Below are positions 12,698-22,625 of a stretch of DNA of 64,000 bases, piece by piece. Source of the stretch: Adineta ricciae (lineage: Eukaryota; Rotifera; Eurotatoria; Adinetida; Adinetidae). The notes below the pieces were generated by a model. That model did no database searches. It was not told the origin of the DNA and worked only from the letters and a program-made list of their open reading frames with translations. The position numbers were made by a program, and so were the translations under genes. Numbering within the stretch: the first letter of the stretch is position 1; each line of letters starts with the position of its first letter. Where the stretch lies: NCBI GenBank assembly GCA_905250025.1, contig CAJNOJ010000436.1, positions 1 to 64,000 of the forward strand, given 5' to 3'.

Positions 12698-13640
12698 TCA
12701 TAAGTCGTGAAGAAAATGGTTGAGTAGTGCATATCTTCCGCCAATTTTTTCCAATAATTTCCAATGGGTTCGCTTTATTGGATATTTTCCACGTGTAGAG
12801 GATATTTTAAATGCCCGTCTCCAGATAACAGGATGGTGGTCATTTCTAATGGTCGGCAGCACTGAACATGAATTTGTTACCATATGTGTCGGTGCCATAA
12901 TTAAATCAATCGTAGCCTTTGAACGAGACGATGTTGGGATAAATTTATTTATTATTTCCAAAGCTGTTTTTGTTTGAGAAGATGATAAACAGTTGTATAA
13001 GTTTTTACCTTTGTAATTCTCTATTGAAGGAGACTATATTCTATTCTTAGCATTTAGATCTCCTGTTGTAATGGTGTTTTCGTTTCTTTGAAAGATTCGA
13101 TCAAAAATGTCGAAAGGAATTTATTGACAAGATGGTGAATAGCACGTGACCAACTGAAATTTATTGAGCCTGTACCTATTTCCTATGCTATTAGATTTGG
13201 AATACTATTAAATTCGGCTATACGTTGAGAATAAATCGATTTGTGTATCGCAATTAGTACACCACCGAATGGATTTGTGCCACTGATGGAAGGAACATCA
13301 TAATTGAAAAAGTGTTTCGAAAATAGTTTAACTGGAACATCGTCATGATGTGTTCCATTTAAAGTAATAATTGGTGGAGAGGTGGAATCGACAAGGTCGA
13401 AGATTTCGTTCTTGTACCGATTTAGACTGGATACATATAACAAGAATATCGAGAAGTTCTCATGAAAGTTTAACATTGATAGGGTTTTATCGCGGTAATT
13501 TCACCATTTGTCTAGCAGAAAATCAAGTGTTGGAGCATTTGTCCATTCTTCGAATATCTTCTTAAAAGCATTTCCCTTGTGTTTCGATAATTGATTAACA
13601 TTGATAAGAAACGGTTTCTTTTGTTTGGTTTTAAATGTCA
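12698..13640 (-). pseudogene. LINE ORF2, AP endonuclease part (broken)
   Basis: At 13476-13183 the minus strand encodes LNRYKNEIFDLVDS, then IITLNGTHHDD and NPFGGVLIAIHKSI, the core of an exonuclease-endonuclease-phosphatase fold as found in LINE ORF2. At 12961-12698, after a short disrupted interval, the C-terminal motifs TIDLIMA and NDHHPVIW (the D-H pair of the active site) are present. In the first block the expected catalytic Glu of the NET/QET motif reads Gly (LNGTH). Together with several stops between the blocks this indicates a dead enzyme that once nicked target DNA. Confidence 0.7.
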
Positions 13641-13726
13641 CTGCTGATGGATTTATTTGAGAATGATCTACACATCAACGAACCAGTAGCTTGATTCTTG
13701 TCTGTTGATTTGATCATAGCTTCAAA

Positions 13727-15069
13727 CTATTGTTTGAATTGTTGAAGTTTGGGGTGAAATTTTTCCTTTTGTTCCTTTTCTCCTAATTCTGATACAGCAT
13801 CACCTAAATTAATGAGAAATGGGGAGATCATGTTTAAAGTAAAAACCTTGATTGTATCAATATCATTTTGACACGCTTTTATCTGTGCGAAAGCATTTGC
13901 AATGTTTGAATTTGATTTAGCTTTTTCCTGTGACAGTTTTTCAATACCAGTTATAATTTGGTTCAACTTCGAATTCATATCTGACAATAGAGCACGATGT
14001 GCAGATGTCCCTTCGAATTGACTTGCGGTGTATGTTGGCGCTTGAATGTGTTGTTCATTCACATCGTTAAACCATGGATTTTGGGTTTCAGTTGGTTTCA
14101 CTTGCAAGACTTTTATACTCGACGTACTTGTCACTGCTGTTGTTTTCTTCGTTCTTCAACCTTGATTGGACAATTAGGGCTTCCAGCCATATGGTTTTGT
14201 CCACAATTTGCACATCGAAAACACTTCGGTTCATCCTTATGTGGACGATTTGCTGCAATGTGGTCGTTGTATTGTTGGCAGTTGAAACATCGAAGAATTT
14301 TTGTTGGTGGAGAATACGGCTGTATCATAAAAGATGTATTTTCATCATCAAGTAATAGTCGTTTGGTTTGAATGATTTTGCTAACTTCCTGATTCGAAGC
14401 GAAATCAATTGTAACTTTTGAAATTGGAATTCCTCTCTTGACATACAAACGTTCGACTTCGATAATTGTAGGATATTGTTTTTCAATATCTGATTCAAAT
14501 TGACCTACATTCACAGCTACAACTGAATATGCCATTGGCATTTTCATTGGAAGGAAGATTTCATAGTCGCACGAATATATCTGGATTGGCCACGTCGTTT
14601 TGTCCATCAGTCGATCAAATTGTTCAGTGGTGCCAGCATATAGAAGAAAACATTTTTTGTTTCCATTTGATAAATACCGACCGTATGAACGATCCATGCG
14701 GAAGAGCTTGTTCATATCTTTAATGATTGATAATTCCGACGGACAGCTATCACTGATAAAGTTTATACGAAAAGGTGGAAATGTTGCTTTGGGTGTGCCT
14801 GCATTCGTTTGATTTGGTTTAGAAGGAGATGTTGTACTATTTCGATATTGTTGTTTTTGGTCTGATCCTTGAACAGCGCTGTTGAAGTATTGGTTTCGTA
14901 CGTTGACCACACGATGTTCTTGTTCACATGTGTCATCACCTTCTTTTTGTCTTTTCATGACATCATGTTTATTAATTCGATTTTATGGATGGGCAGTTTC
15001 GGAGAGAGTTTTGGGATTGATACTATTCTCCATTAGATCCGTAACTGTTTGATTCGATTGATGAGACAT
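13727..15069 (-). pseudogene. LINE ORF1, gag-like protein with zinc knuckles (broken)
   Basis: The natural start appears to be the ATG at 15069-15067. This frame meets an in-frame TAA at 14985-14983, then continues in the same frame through 14958-14134. Near its end are two zinc-knuckle-like motifs: CFNCQQYNDHIAANR, where Arg replaces the final Cys, and a second C-x2-C...H...C set (FRCANCGQNHMAGSPNC). At 14133 a TGA ends the frame, but coding text resumes one frame away (from about 14134) and runs to 13727 as a helical region with KLNQIITGIEKLSQ. One premature stop and one frameshift are therefore seen. Gag-like ORF1 proteins bind the element RNA. Confidence 0.75.
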
Positions 15070-15109
15070 GACGCCACTACAACTCATCAATAACGGTAAC
15101 ACTAGTTAA

Positions 15110-15779
15110 TGACGATGAATCACCGTCACTGCGTAGGGTAAAACCAATACCTTGGACAGTGGACGTGAGACGATGTATAGCAAGAGGACAGGAGAGACAA
15201 AAGAGGTATAGTACGAAAGCGACTGACCGTGATCACTGTAAGAGGATGAATGAGGGTGTTTTTTATGGAATGATTGATGTTGCTGCTATCAATGCACTAA
15301 TCTTATGGAAAAAGAAAAATACGAATGTCGTCTATTTCTACAAGAATTAAGAACACTTCTGATATCCAATCTTTTAGATTTTCGCTCAAAAACCTCATCA
15401 ACATTGCACAAAGATATTCAAAATGCGCTAGCTCTATTTGGTTATCCGCGCATAGAAACAGAATTCGAAACATTTATCACAGATTCTGCACGTTCCAAAC
15501 GAAAACGATGTTCACTTTGCGATTATTCAAGTGTCAGAAAAGTTTCTAACACATGCTACAGATGTTCAGAGTCTGTATGCAAACAACATAGTGTGAAACG
15601 CGTTTTTTGTATTAATTGCCCTAAATAAACAAAATCTATTAGTTTAGTCATTTTTGATCGACTAATACTTAGAAACAATTCAGTTTTAATTAGATGTTCG
15701 TTGGAAAGAGAAAAGAAACCTTTCTCGGAATGTATTTTATTTTTACCGCCAAAAATAGGCTTGGGAGTACTAGGGTTAA
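15110..15779 (+). mobile_element. piggyBac-type transposon, 3' end
   Basis: The transposase C-terminus is followed by a terminal sequence that, read inwards from the right, is TTAA followed by CCCTAGTACTCCC (TTAA at 15776-15779, CTAGGG at 15770-15775). piggyBac elements insert at TTAA and their ends begin with CCC. The left half of the element is absent; the fragment begins next to the LINE. The left boundary near 15110 is approximate. Confidence 0.75.
15159..15628 (+). pseudogene. piggyBac transposase, C-terminal fragment with frameshift
   Basis: The first frame (15159-15350) carries RYSTKATDRDHCKR and FYGMIDVAAINALILW, matching the conserved segment after the third catalytic Asp in piggyBac transposases. 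The second frame (15305-15628) continues as EKYECRLFLQELRTLLIS and ends with a Cys/His-rich domain: CSLCDYSSVRKVSNTCYRC, then VCKQHSV and FCINC, the C-terminal cross-braced zinc finger of this family. The change of frame lies in the A-rich run near 15310. The catalytic domain is missing, so the fragment cannot transpose. Confidence 0.75.
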
Positions 15780-16056
15780 ATACAAACAAAATCTTGTTCA
15801 TAAAAATTGAACATGATATGCATTTTTTTTGAGTTAATTTACGCAACGCACCTAACCGACTGATGCAACATGTGGGTCTAATCTGCAATGCACGTTTGAT
15901 CAACGAGATTATTGCTTATTAAAAGTTTCTTTAATAAAAATTTTCCCATCTCATGATGCGCTCATGTGAAAAAAATAGCACAAATCTTCATTTTCCCTTT
16001 TACTAAGAGTTCCGTTATCACATTACTCAACATTCTTTACTTAAACATTTGAAATA

Positions 16057-17212
16057 CTAACCACTCACTTCAAGAACCCACATGCATAACTGAACAGATC
16101 GACGATCTAAACTGGAATAATGCGACATCATTCCCAAAGAGAGGAAGAAAGACAAAGACGAATCATAGGTGTACGTTTCTTGATAAGCCGCCAGCATTTG
16201 CATCTGTTCCTTATTCAAAACATCATCCATTCGAAAAAGCATTCCAGTTGCAATCGTTAAGTTATCCAATAACATTTCCGAAAGTAGTTTATCATCGAGT
16301 ATCAACGGACGTCTCGACGTATTGCTAGTGAAATAAACCCGTTAATAACATCAATCAGTAGAAAATGCAAACGTACGCCTACCCGTTTAAACACTGTTAG
16401 AAAAGTCGAGTGCAAAATCTTCAGAAAAATGGATTTGTAGGCAACGATATCGTTCACAAATGCAAGGTACTCATATATGAACTGTCGACGTTTTAAATAG
16501 GTATCACTTTCAACAAAATCTAGCATCTTCATCGATCACATATCCAAACACATCAAAAACATTTTATGATGATATCACACAAACAAGACCAAAAACGTAA
16601 TTGCGTCTTATGCGGGGTCATCATGGACACAGTCATCCATCAACTGACAGCATCTATAAAACCATATGAAATAAATCCTTGAACAGCAGAATGGAAAAAG
16701 TTTCTTCGCTTCAGCTAATTTGAAGAATACTATATAAGTACACATATGTATGAAACATACTAGATCCGATCAAAGAAAAGGAAAAAGAACGAGAGTGCCT
16801 TAAACCATTCTCGATGTCCATATAAATGCTGATTAAATACAAAACGTTCATCGCCTAGTACATTGTTCGCGGCATTAACTACAACGACTGTATTCCTCGC
16901 TGTGCTCATTTCAAAATATTTAATCGTGAAACCAAATCTCTTCAAAACGAACACCAATGGCTAACTTCACGCACTAAACCCAGATGACAGTTAATCAATC
17001 AAACAACTGAAACACCAAGCAAAATCACCACGCACCTATTTCGAAGAATATCTCAAATCAAATAACGAAGCCGATCAAACTCTTTCCATTAGGCCAAACT
17101 TTGCTGTAGCCATGTGAAAATTTTCACGAATGGCAGAGACAAGTAAACTTCTGACTTCTGCAAGCGCAGAAACATGTGGCAGATCGGTCGAGAATGGTAA
17201 TCTTTCATTATT
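16057..17212 (-). pseudogene. Unrecognised spliced gene, 5'-truncated
   Basis: Well-formed coding blocks lie in order on the minus strand: about 17212-17081 (LPHVSALAEVRSLLVSAIRE), 16960-about 16800 (VLKRFGFTIKYFEMSTARNT), 16532-about 16385 (MLDFVESDTYLKRRQFIYEY) and 16320-16057 (LDNLTIATGMLFRMDDVLNK, MQMLAAYQETYTYDSS). The first two are separated by a plausible 120-bp intron (GTTTGA donor at 17080, TTAG acceptor at 16961, both phase 0). The last junction has a good 58-bp GTAGGC...CACTAG candidate, but the phases disagree by one base, implying an indel or a misread junction. The upstream end stops about 15 bp from where copy B1 of the duplicated locus begins (17228), so the gene may have been cut there. 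Family and function unknown. Confidence 0.45.
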
Positions 17213-17227
17213 TCAGGGGAGTGTGAT

Positions 17228-18987
17228 TATAGAAAAGAAGTGAAAGACGTTGTGCTTTGGAAAGTGTAAGTTTCGAAGCGATAAAGCGCGATGACAGATA
17301 AATACCTAGTATTGTGTTGAGAATGAATGATGGGTGGTAAATTTCTGGTGAAAAGCAGATATCAGAACGAGAACTTTTTGCAAAATTGGTTTCAATTTGA
17401 GATTTCCCATGACCTCATACTTTTTACTGTTTTCATAAAAACGACTTCTTATCAAAAATGCAAAATAGAAGTTTAGATGACTATCCTATTCTATAATATT
17501 CTCTTATTAATGTTATTCTTCATGTATCAAAACAGATTTGAACAATTTCCACTCGTCAAATTCCATAAATCTGAAAGCTATGCAGTCTAATCCAGAAATA
17601 TTTCTATCGTATATCAAGGTAACAGTGTAGATTTTAATACATCATACGTAAAAAATCTTCTAAGATCGATTATCAAAGACAGAATGACGTTAGCAGAATA
17701 TTTTTATGCTCTCATGATTTTATTTTTTTAATTCTGTTTGTGCACTTCGAAAATGTCATGTCAAGCAGTAGAGTTATAAATAAAAAAAAACATTTGCGTT
17801 TTTCAATGTTTCTCTTCATTTTATACAACTCCTTGTGTATCTCAAAAAGTAGCAAATTTGATTATGCCTCTCTACGAAATAACACCATCAAGATTTTTTC
17901 TCTGTCTAGTAAAAGTATTTTTGTTGACATTTATTTCCAACGGAAAATTTTTATCACCAGCATTGCTTTCATCTATTCTACTCGCATTTTCTGTTAATTT
18001 GCTCCTGAGAAATAGACGAAAAAGTGAAAAGATAATTTTACATCAGTTACATAAATTAGTGAACCTACCCATCTACGTCAATGCAGAGAGAAAAAAAGAG
18101 AAGATAATTAAATTAAAAAAATTATCTTTCACTCGTGAATACTTCACTTATATGAAGCATCATTTTAGTTATCATTTCTGATTGAGTTAATCTTTATATA
18201 ACTGCGTCAATTAAGATACAAAAATGGAATTTTATCTTAACCATGAGTTTCATAAGCGAGTTTTTAAAAGTGCATTTATCAGGTCTGAGGAATCAATGAT
18301 ATATGCATTATATAAAGGTTTTGCACAAGCTTTAGTTCTCATTTATGATAATTGAACAGAATGTTTTCGTTTTGTGCTATAGGTTTCCAGTAATTTTTAG
18401 ATTTTTCAGTCGCACGGTTAGTCAAAATATATCGTCATGTTGCTCGTATACGTTTCTCAACAAGGTACGATTTGCTATGGACTCTTTATTTTTATCATCG
18501 GTGTAGTGGGTAATGCAATAAATATTTTTATCTTTGGGAGTGTTCACAAGTATCGTACAACAGTATCCACATTCTATTATCTTATTGGTTCAATTGTAAA
18601 CTTTATTTTAATGTTTACTAATGTAGGTATGCGCATTATATATGATGGATTTGTTTTTGAGCCAGGTAGTAATTCAAATGCCGTGTGTAAAATCAGACGA
18701 TTTTGCAATATTACATTCGGTATGATGTCGCTATGTTTCTCATGTTTGGCAACAATTGATCAATATTTTGCTACATCACCAAATGTTCGTATACGTAATT
18801 GTAGTAATATTAAATGGGCCCATCGTATTACAATTATTGTTATTATCATTTGTTGTTTACATGGTATTCCTTACCTTATCTTTGCTAATCTTTCACCAGT
18901 CACCGGTGTTTGTCGATATATAGATGCTATCTTCGAAGTTTACGTACCACTATTCATTGTGATTGTGCTCGTCATTATAGTTGGCAT
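17228..18987 (+). repeat. Copy B1 of duplicated receptor locus (5' part)
   Basis: This segment matches 27504-29265 base for base apart from scattered substitutions and small indels, including about 1.2 kb of non-coding DNA upstream of the receptor. The match starts at the word 'tatagaaaagaagtgaaag' and stops at the N at 18988. Its natural continuation is found at 46314 (copy B2), with 125 bp (equivalent to 29266-29390) missing between them. Confidence 0.9.
18437..18987 (+). pseudogene. Rhodopsin-like receptor, 5' half (copy B1)
   Basis: Encodes TM1 to TM5 of the receptor whose complete copy is at 28715-29686, starting at the same MLLVYVSQQG and ending in VIIVG within TM5. Protein differences from copy A are very few. 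Downstream of the N at 18988 the frame runs into mariner transposase sequence, so no functional receptor can be made as assembled. The missing C-terminal part probably corresponds to 46314-46609. Confidence 0.85.
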
Positions 18988-18988
18988 N

Positions 18989-19282
18989 TCCTATAGTCCA
19001 GACGTTGCCCCATCTGACTACGGTCTTTTCCGATCAATGCAGCACTTTATGAAAGGTCGCCGATTTGACTCATTCGACGACGTTGAAGAAGCATGTGAAG
19101 ACTTTTTCAATTCAAAGTCGAAGGAGTGGTACTTTGACCAAATCCGAAAGCTTGCAGATCGTTGGCAGAAGGTCGTGGACAATGATGGTCTTTATTTTGA
19201 AGAATAGATGTTGTTTTTAAATGAATTCATGGATAAAAAAATCATTATTTTAACACGGCGCACGAACTTTTTCCTCAACCTA
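18989..19282 (+). mobile_element. mariner transposon right end with transposase C-terminus
   Basis: Directly after the N, the frame encodes SYSPDVAPSDYGLFRSMQHF, the catalytic-domain end of mariner transposases (the third acidic residue follows the APSDY motif), then DQIRKLADRWQKVVDNDG and a stop at 19205-19207. About 50 bp further, 'gcacgaactttttcctcaacctag' is a mariner-type terminal inverted repeat ending next to TA at 19283. The N-terminal two thirds of the transposase are absent. The terminal repeat differs from the one at 46136 and 51638, so two mariner families are present. Confidence 0.85.
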
Positions 19283-19289
19283 GTAACAA

Positions 19290-22200
19290 ATCAGTTTTCA
19301 TTTGGAACACAATTTGCATTGTCTGCTGTTATGCAACTACACCATTGGACTGATAAACTAAAAGTTCATCAATTCTTTACTTTTCCCTCTCATGGCTGTT
19401 TTAATTGAAAATCTTTTACAATTATTTCTTTATCATAGTCTCTTTTTTTTATGACAATAAAATCTACATCATCAAAAGAGGCAGCCTAGAAACAATGTCA
19501 TGAAGTGACACCTAAGCGAATATTCATGTACATGATTGGCAACAGCCAATACTGAGCCCATTTGAACATAAACAAGAACTCTTCGGAAGGTAATTTATAT
19601 TCTTATTCGCTATGTCTATTACTCAGTATAATCATCGTTATCTTTTAGACACAACGATCACATTTTTTCAGCTGGAATAAATCTTCTATATAGCATACTT
19701 CAAACGTGTTTAGAATCGTTACAAAAACAATCCAACATTCATTATTTGAATGCTTATATTGAGAATCGAAAGGCATGAGCTGTGTACTCGAGTATATCAT
19801 AATCCAATGATACTACGCTATACATTACTCTAAGTTGTAGGTCATTCCAAGGTAGAACATAGCGAATGGCTTCGACCAGCACTTCTTCGTCCAAATAATC
19901 GATTTATGCGAACGAATTCGTGCCAGTTCTACAGAAAAAAACGTGCGAGATTGCTGGTTTGTGCATCAATATATTTCATGCGATCAACTGGGTGAATACT
20001 GACATAACAGCCACAAATACCTAGTATGTGCTCGATTAAATAATCTGGTTTGGAATATGGTGATCAATACAGCGCTCGAGACAGATCGAAAAGAAAAATC
20101 ATTCAGTGTGTTTTCTGACTATCCCTGACAAACAGATTAGCTCCCGGTTGCTAAATCACTCGACTTCGATTCACCACCTGTTGCTCTAATTTGTATTACA
20201 ATCATCTTCATTTACTTTCTTGATCACTGTCGAAAGCTACGTCAACCAATACAGTATACGGCAAAGTCAACTTAGTCCAGAAGTGAATAGAGGCATCTAA
20301 CTTGCTCACTTCTTCCCTTTCGTGAACTCTTTTGGTAATAGTCATCATTTATGATTGTAGAGCGCCCACAAGAAGAAGAACAAGACACAATTTACCCGAC
20401 GTCCCTAATTCGTCAGCCAACCGACCGGGCGACCAGAAATACTCCTCCAGGATCCAAGGTCAATCAAAATACTATCCAACAACACGCGATTGACAAACCT
20501 CATCTTGCAGTCGTAAGTATCAAGATCTCAAAAGAAACGCATACTTTCACTGAATTTGTCCTCGTTTCATTACTTCTTCAACACTTTAGCCACCATACTA
20601 CTACAGATGTGTGTAAGACCAAGCCATGATCACCTTAATATCCAACGGCTCAAGAAACTCGTCAAAAAAGAACTAAGCAGTTCTCGCGAATTATTATATC
20701 GATATTCATAAATCCTTCCAATTCATCTTTCTCTTCTTCATCTTCGTAGCTTTCTTTAATGTTACAATAATTCATAGAATAGAAAAACTCATTTGATCTT
20801 TTTCACCTGATCATAAACTTAACTACAGAGTATATCCCGCATTCCGAGACTACACACTGTTGCCATGCAAAATATTATGCAGTTTCTGTGACAATGCCGC
20901 TAACTCATTTACATTGATTCGCACAACTGAAGACAACGACTCTTCTACCGTGTTCTTCTCTATTATCATCCTTCGTAAAGCTATCTGATGAATACGGCCC
21001 TTGAGAAAGGTCGAAACTATAGTGGCAGTATTCTCTCTCTATAACCCACACCCACAGCCACATCCACACCTTCATCAATCATTCGACAGAGTAGATAATT
21101 TTCTCGCAAAAGTTATGCTGAACTAATCAAAGGCAAACAGAGCTCATCATAGTTTAGCGTATATTTTTGAAACCTCTGACTAATATACAAAGTCAGCAAT
21201 ACTTTGGCATGAATTCTGCCGAACAGTTAGTCGTTCTACGAATTCCTTGATAGTTTTGAATAAATTCTACCGAACCGGCGATTACTGTACGAAGCTGTTG
21301 ATATTTCCGCAGGAGTCGCACTGACCTATTGATAGTTTTGGAAAATCTCTTAACAAATCATGGGCGAGCTCACGAAAACCTTGGGCTATTTTGCTAGAAA
21401 TCTGGACAACCATAAGCCAAAGTACGACGCTAATGATGGTTCTGCAGAAGTTATGCACAACGTCTTTCTTGTGTACGAAACTATGTATCGTTCTGTGTAA
21501 TGAAAGCTAAACCTTTGTATGAGCTGCTGAATTCTAGCCGATCAGTACTGAATATACTGAGATTTTAATAATTTACAAGCTCGTTATTGATTTCGACTAT
21601 TCCACACGAAACCAAGTCTAGTTTAGTTTAAAATATTATAAACTTTTCGAAAATTGACGAACCATCGATGCGTCGGTGTGAAGTCGTCTGATCCATCAAC
21701 TTGCCTGCAAAACTAGAAATAGTTTCGTAGAAAATTGATAAAACGTACCGTCACACTCCTGAACTGCTGATGGTTCTGTAGACATGTTACAGAACTACGA
21801 ATGGTTTCGCATACCGCATGAAAAACCTGTGGATGGTTTTTACTACCAATTGTCGAACCTTCTCGACGCTACGGAACTTAAATCGTTCAGTCGAAGTAAA
21901 GGAAACCTTTTATGTTCGGTAAAGCTCCTCTTTTTCGAGTGTAACGAAAACCTCACATTTGTTACGAAAATATGTTGTAAACTATATGAAAATGAAGCAA
22001 TATGTGTGTAGAAGATTTACTTTATCTGATAACTAGAATCTATATAAAACATAAATATTTCTCTTTGTGTTATCTAAAAGAAATAAAGGAGAAAATAATT
22101 ATTATCAAAGAACAAACTGCAAATGATTTCTATGTTGAGGATTCGAATCCGTATGTAACGATATTTCCTTATCAATTGCAGACGCAACCAAAACAGTATC

Positions 22201-22570
22201 GAAAATATTATGCGTTCACTTATGCATCATAATGATGACTACACGATACCAATATTTTATTTTAGTCACTTTTACTTGTGCACTCATTTCTTTCATAGAT
22301 AGCTTTCTTACTGATTATTCTATTGATCTATCAGCAAAAAAGGTATCGTTGAGTTCATAATGATCGACTAAATGACAATCATGCATAATCATTTTTTATA
22401 CGTTTCTTAGTTCCGATCATGCAATAAAGTGAATCATCTATTCGCATAAGTGTCTCTCAATACATGATTCAAATTTTACGTTGGAAATATAATTACAATC
22501 AAATTAATGGACAGATGCTTATTTAATCAGTTAGCATATGCAATTAAAAAACGTTTTTTGTCCTCATCAT
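19290..22570. other. Long region without recognisable genes
   Basis: Mixed composition with short frames only. Between about 21180 and 21960 variants of 'gaac..tacgaa..ttctac' and 'gatggttttg/gatagttttg' recur at irregular spacing, suggesting a degenerate word-type repeat. The frame at 21784-22011 falls in this repeat and is probably not a gene. No RNA gene was found. Confidence 0.4.
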
Positions 22571-22625
22571 TAGTGTGCCTCTTTTTTGTGAATTTAATCT
22601 CCACATTTCTAAAATATTTTATGAT

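Larger units (their letters stand above)
10700..15075 (-). mobile_element. Decayed non-LTR retrotransposon (LINE; gag-like ORF1, APE endonuclease, RT)
   Basis: On the minus strand the order is gag-like ORF1 (15069-13727), AP-type endonuclease (about 13640-12700) and reverse transcriptase (about 12546-10838), which is the order of jockey/I-type LINEs. All parts carry stops or frameshifts, so this copy is inactive. The 3' end is not sharply defined: coding similarity ends near 10838 and no clear poly(A) tail is seen. The 5' end abuts the piggyBac fragment that starts near 15110. Clade assignment beyond 'ORF1 with zinc knuckles plus APE-RT' needs a tree. Confidence 0.85.

Noticed and set aside
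21784-22011. 75-codon plus-strand frame
   Set aside because: It overlaps the degenerate word repeat at 21180-21960 and has no protein-like features.
22140-22162. tRNA B-box-like word 'gattcgaatcc'
   Set aside because: No A box or acceptor/anticodon stem can be folded around it at the right distance, so it is a chance match.
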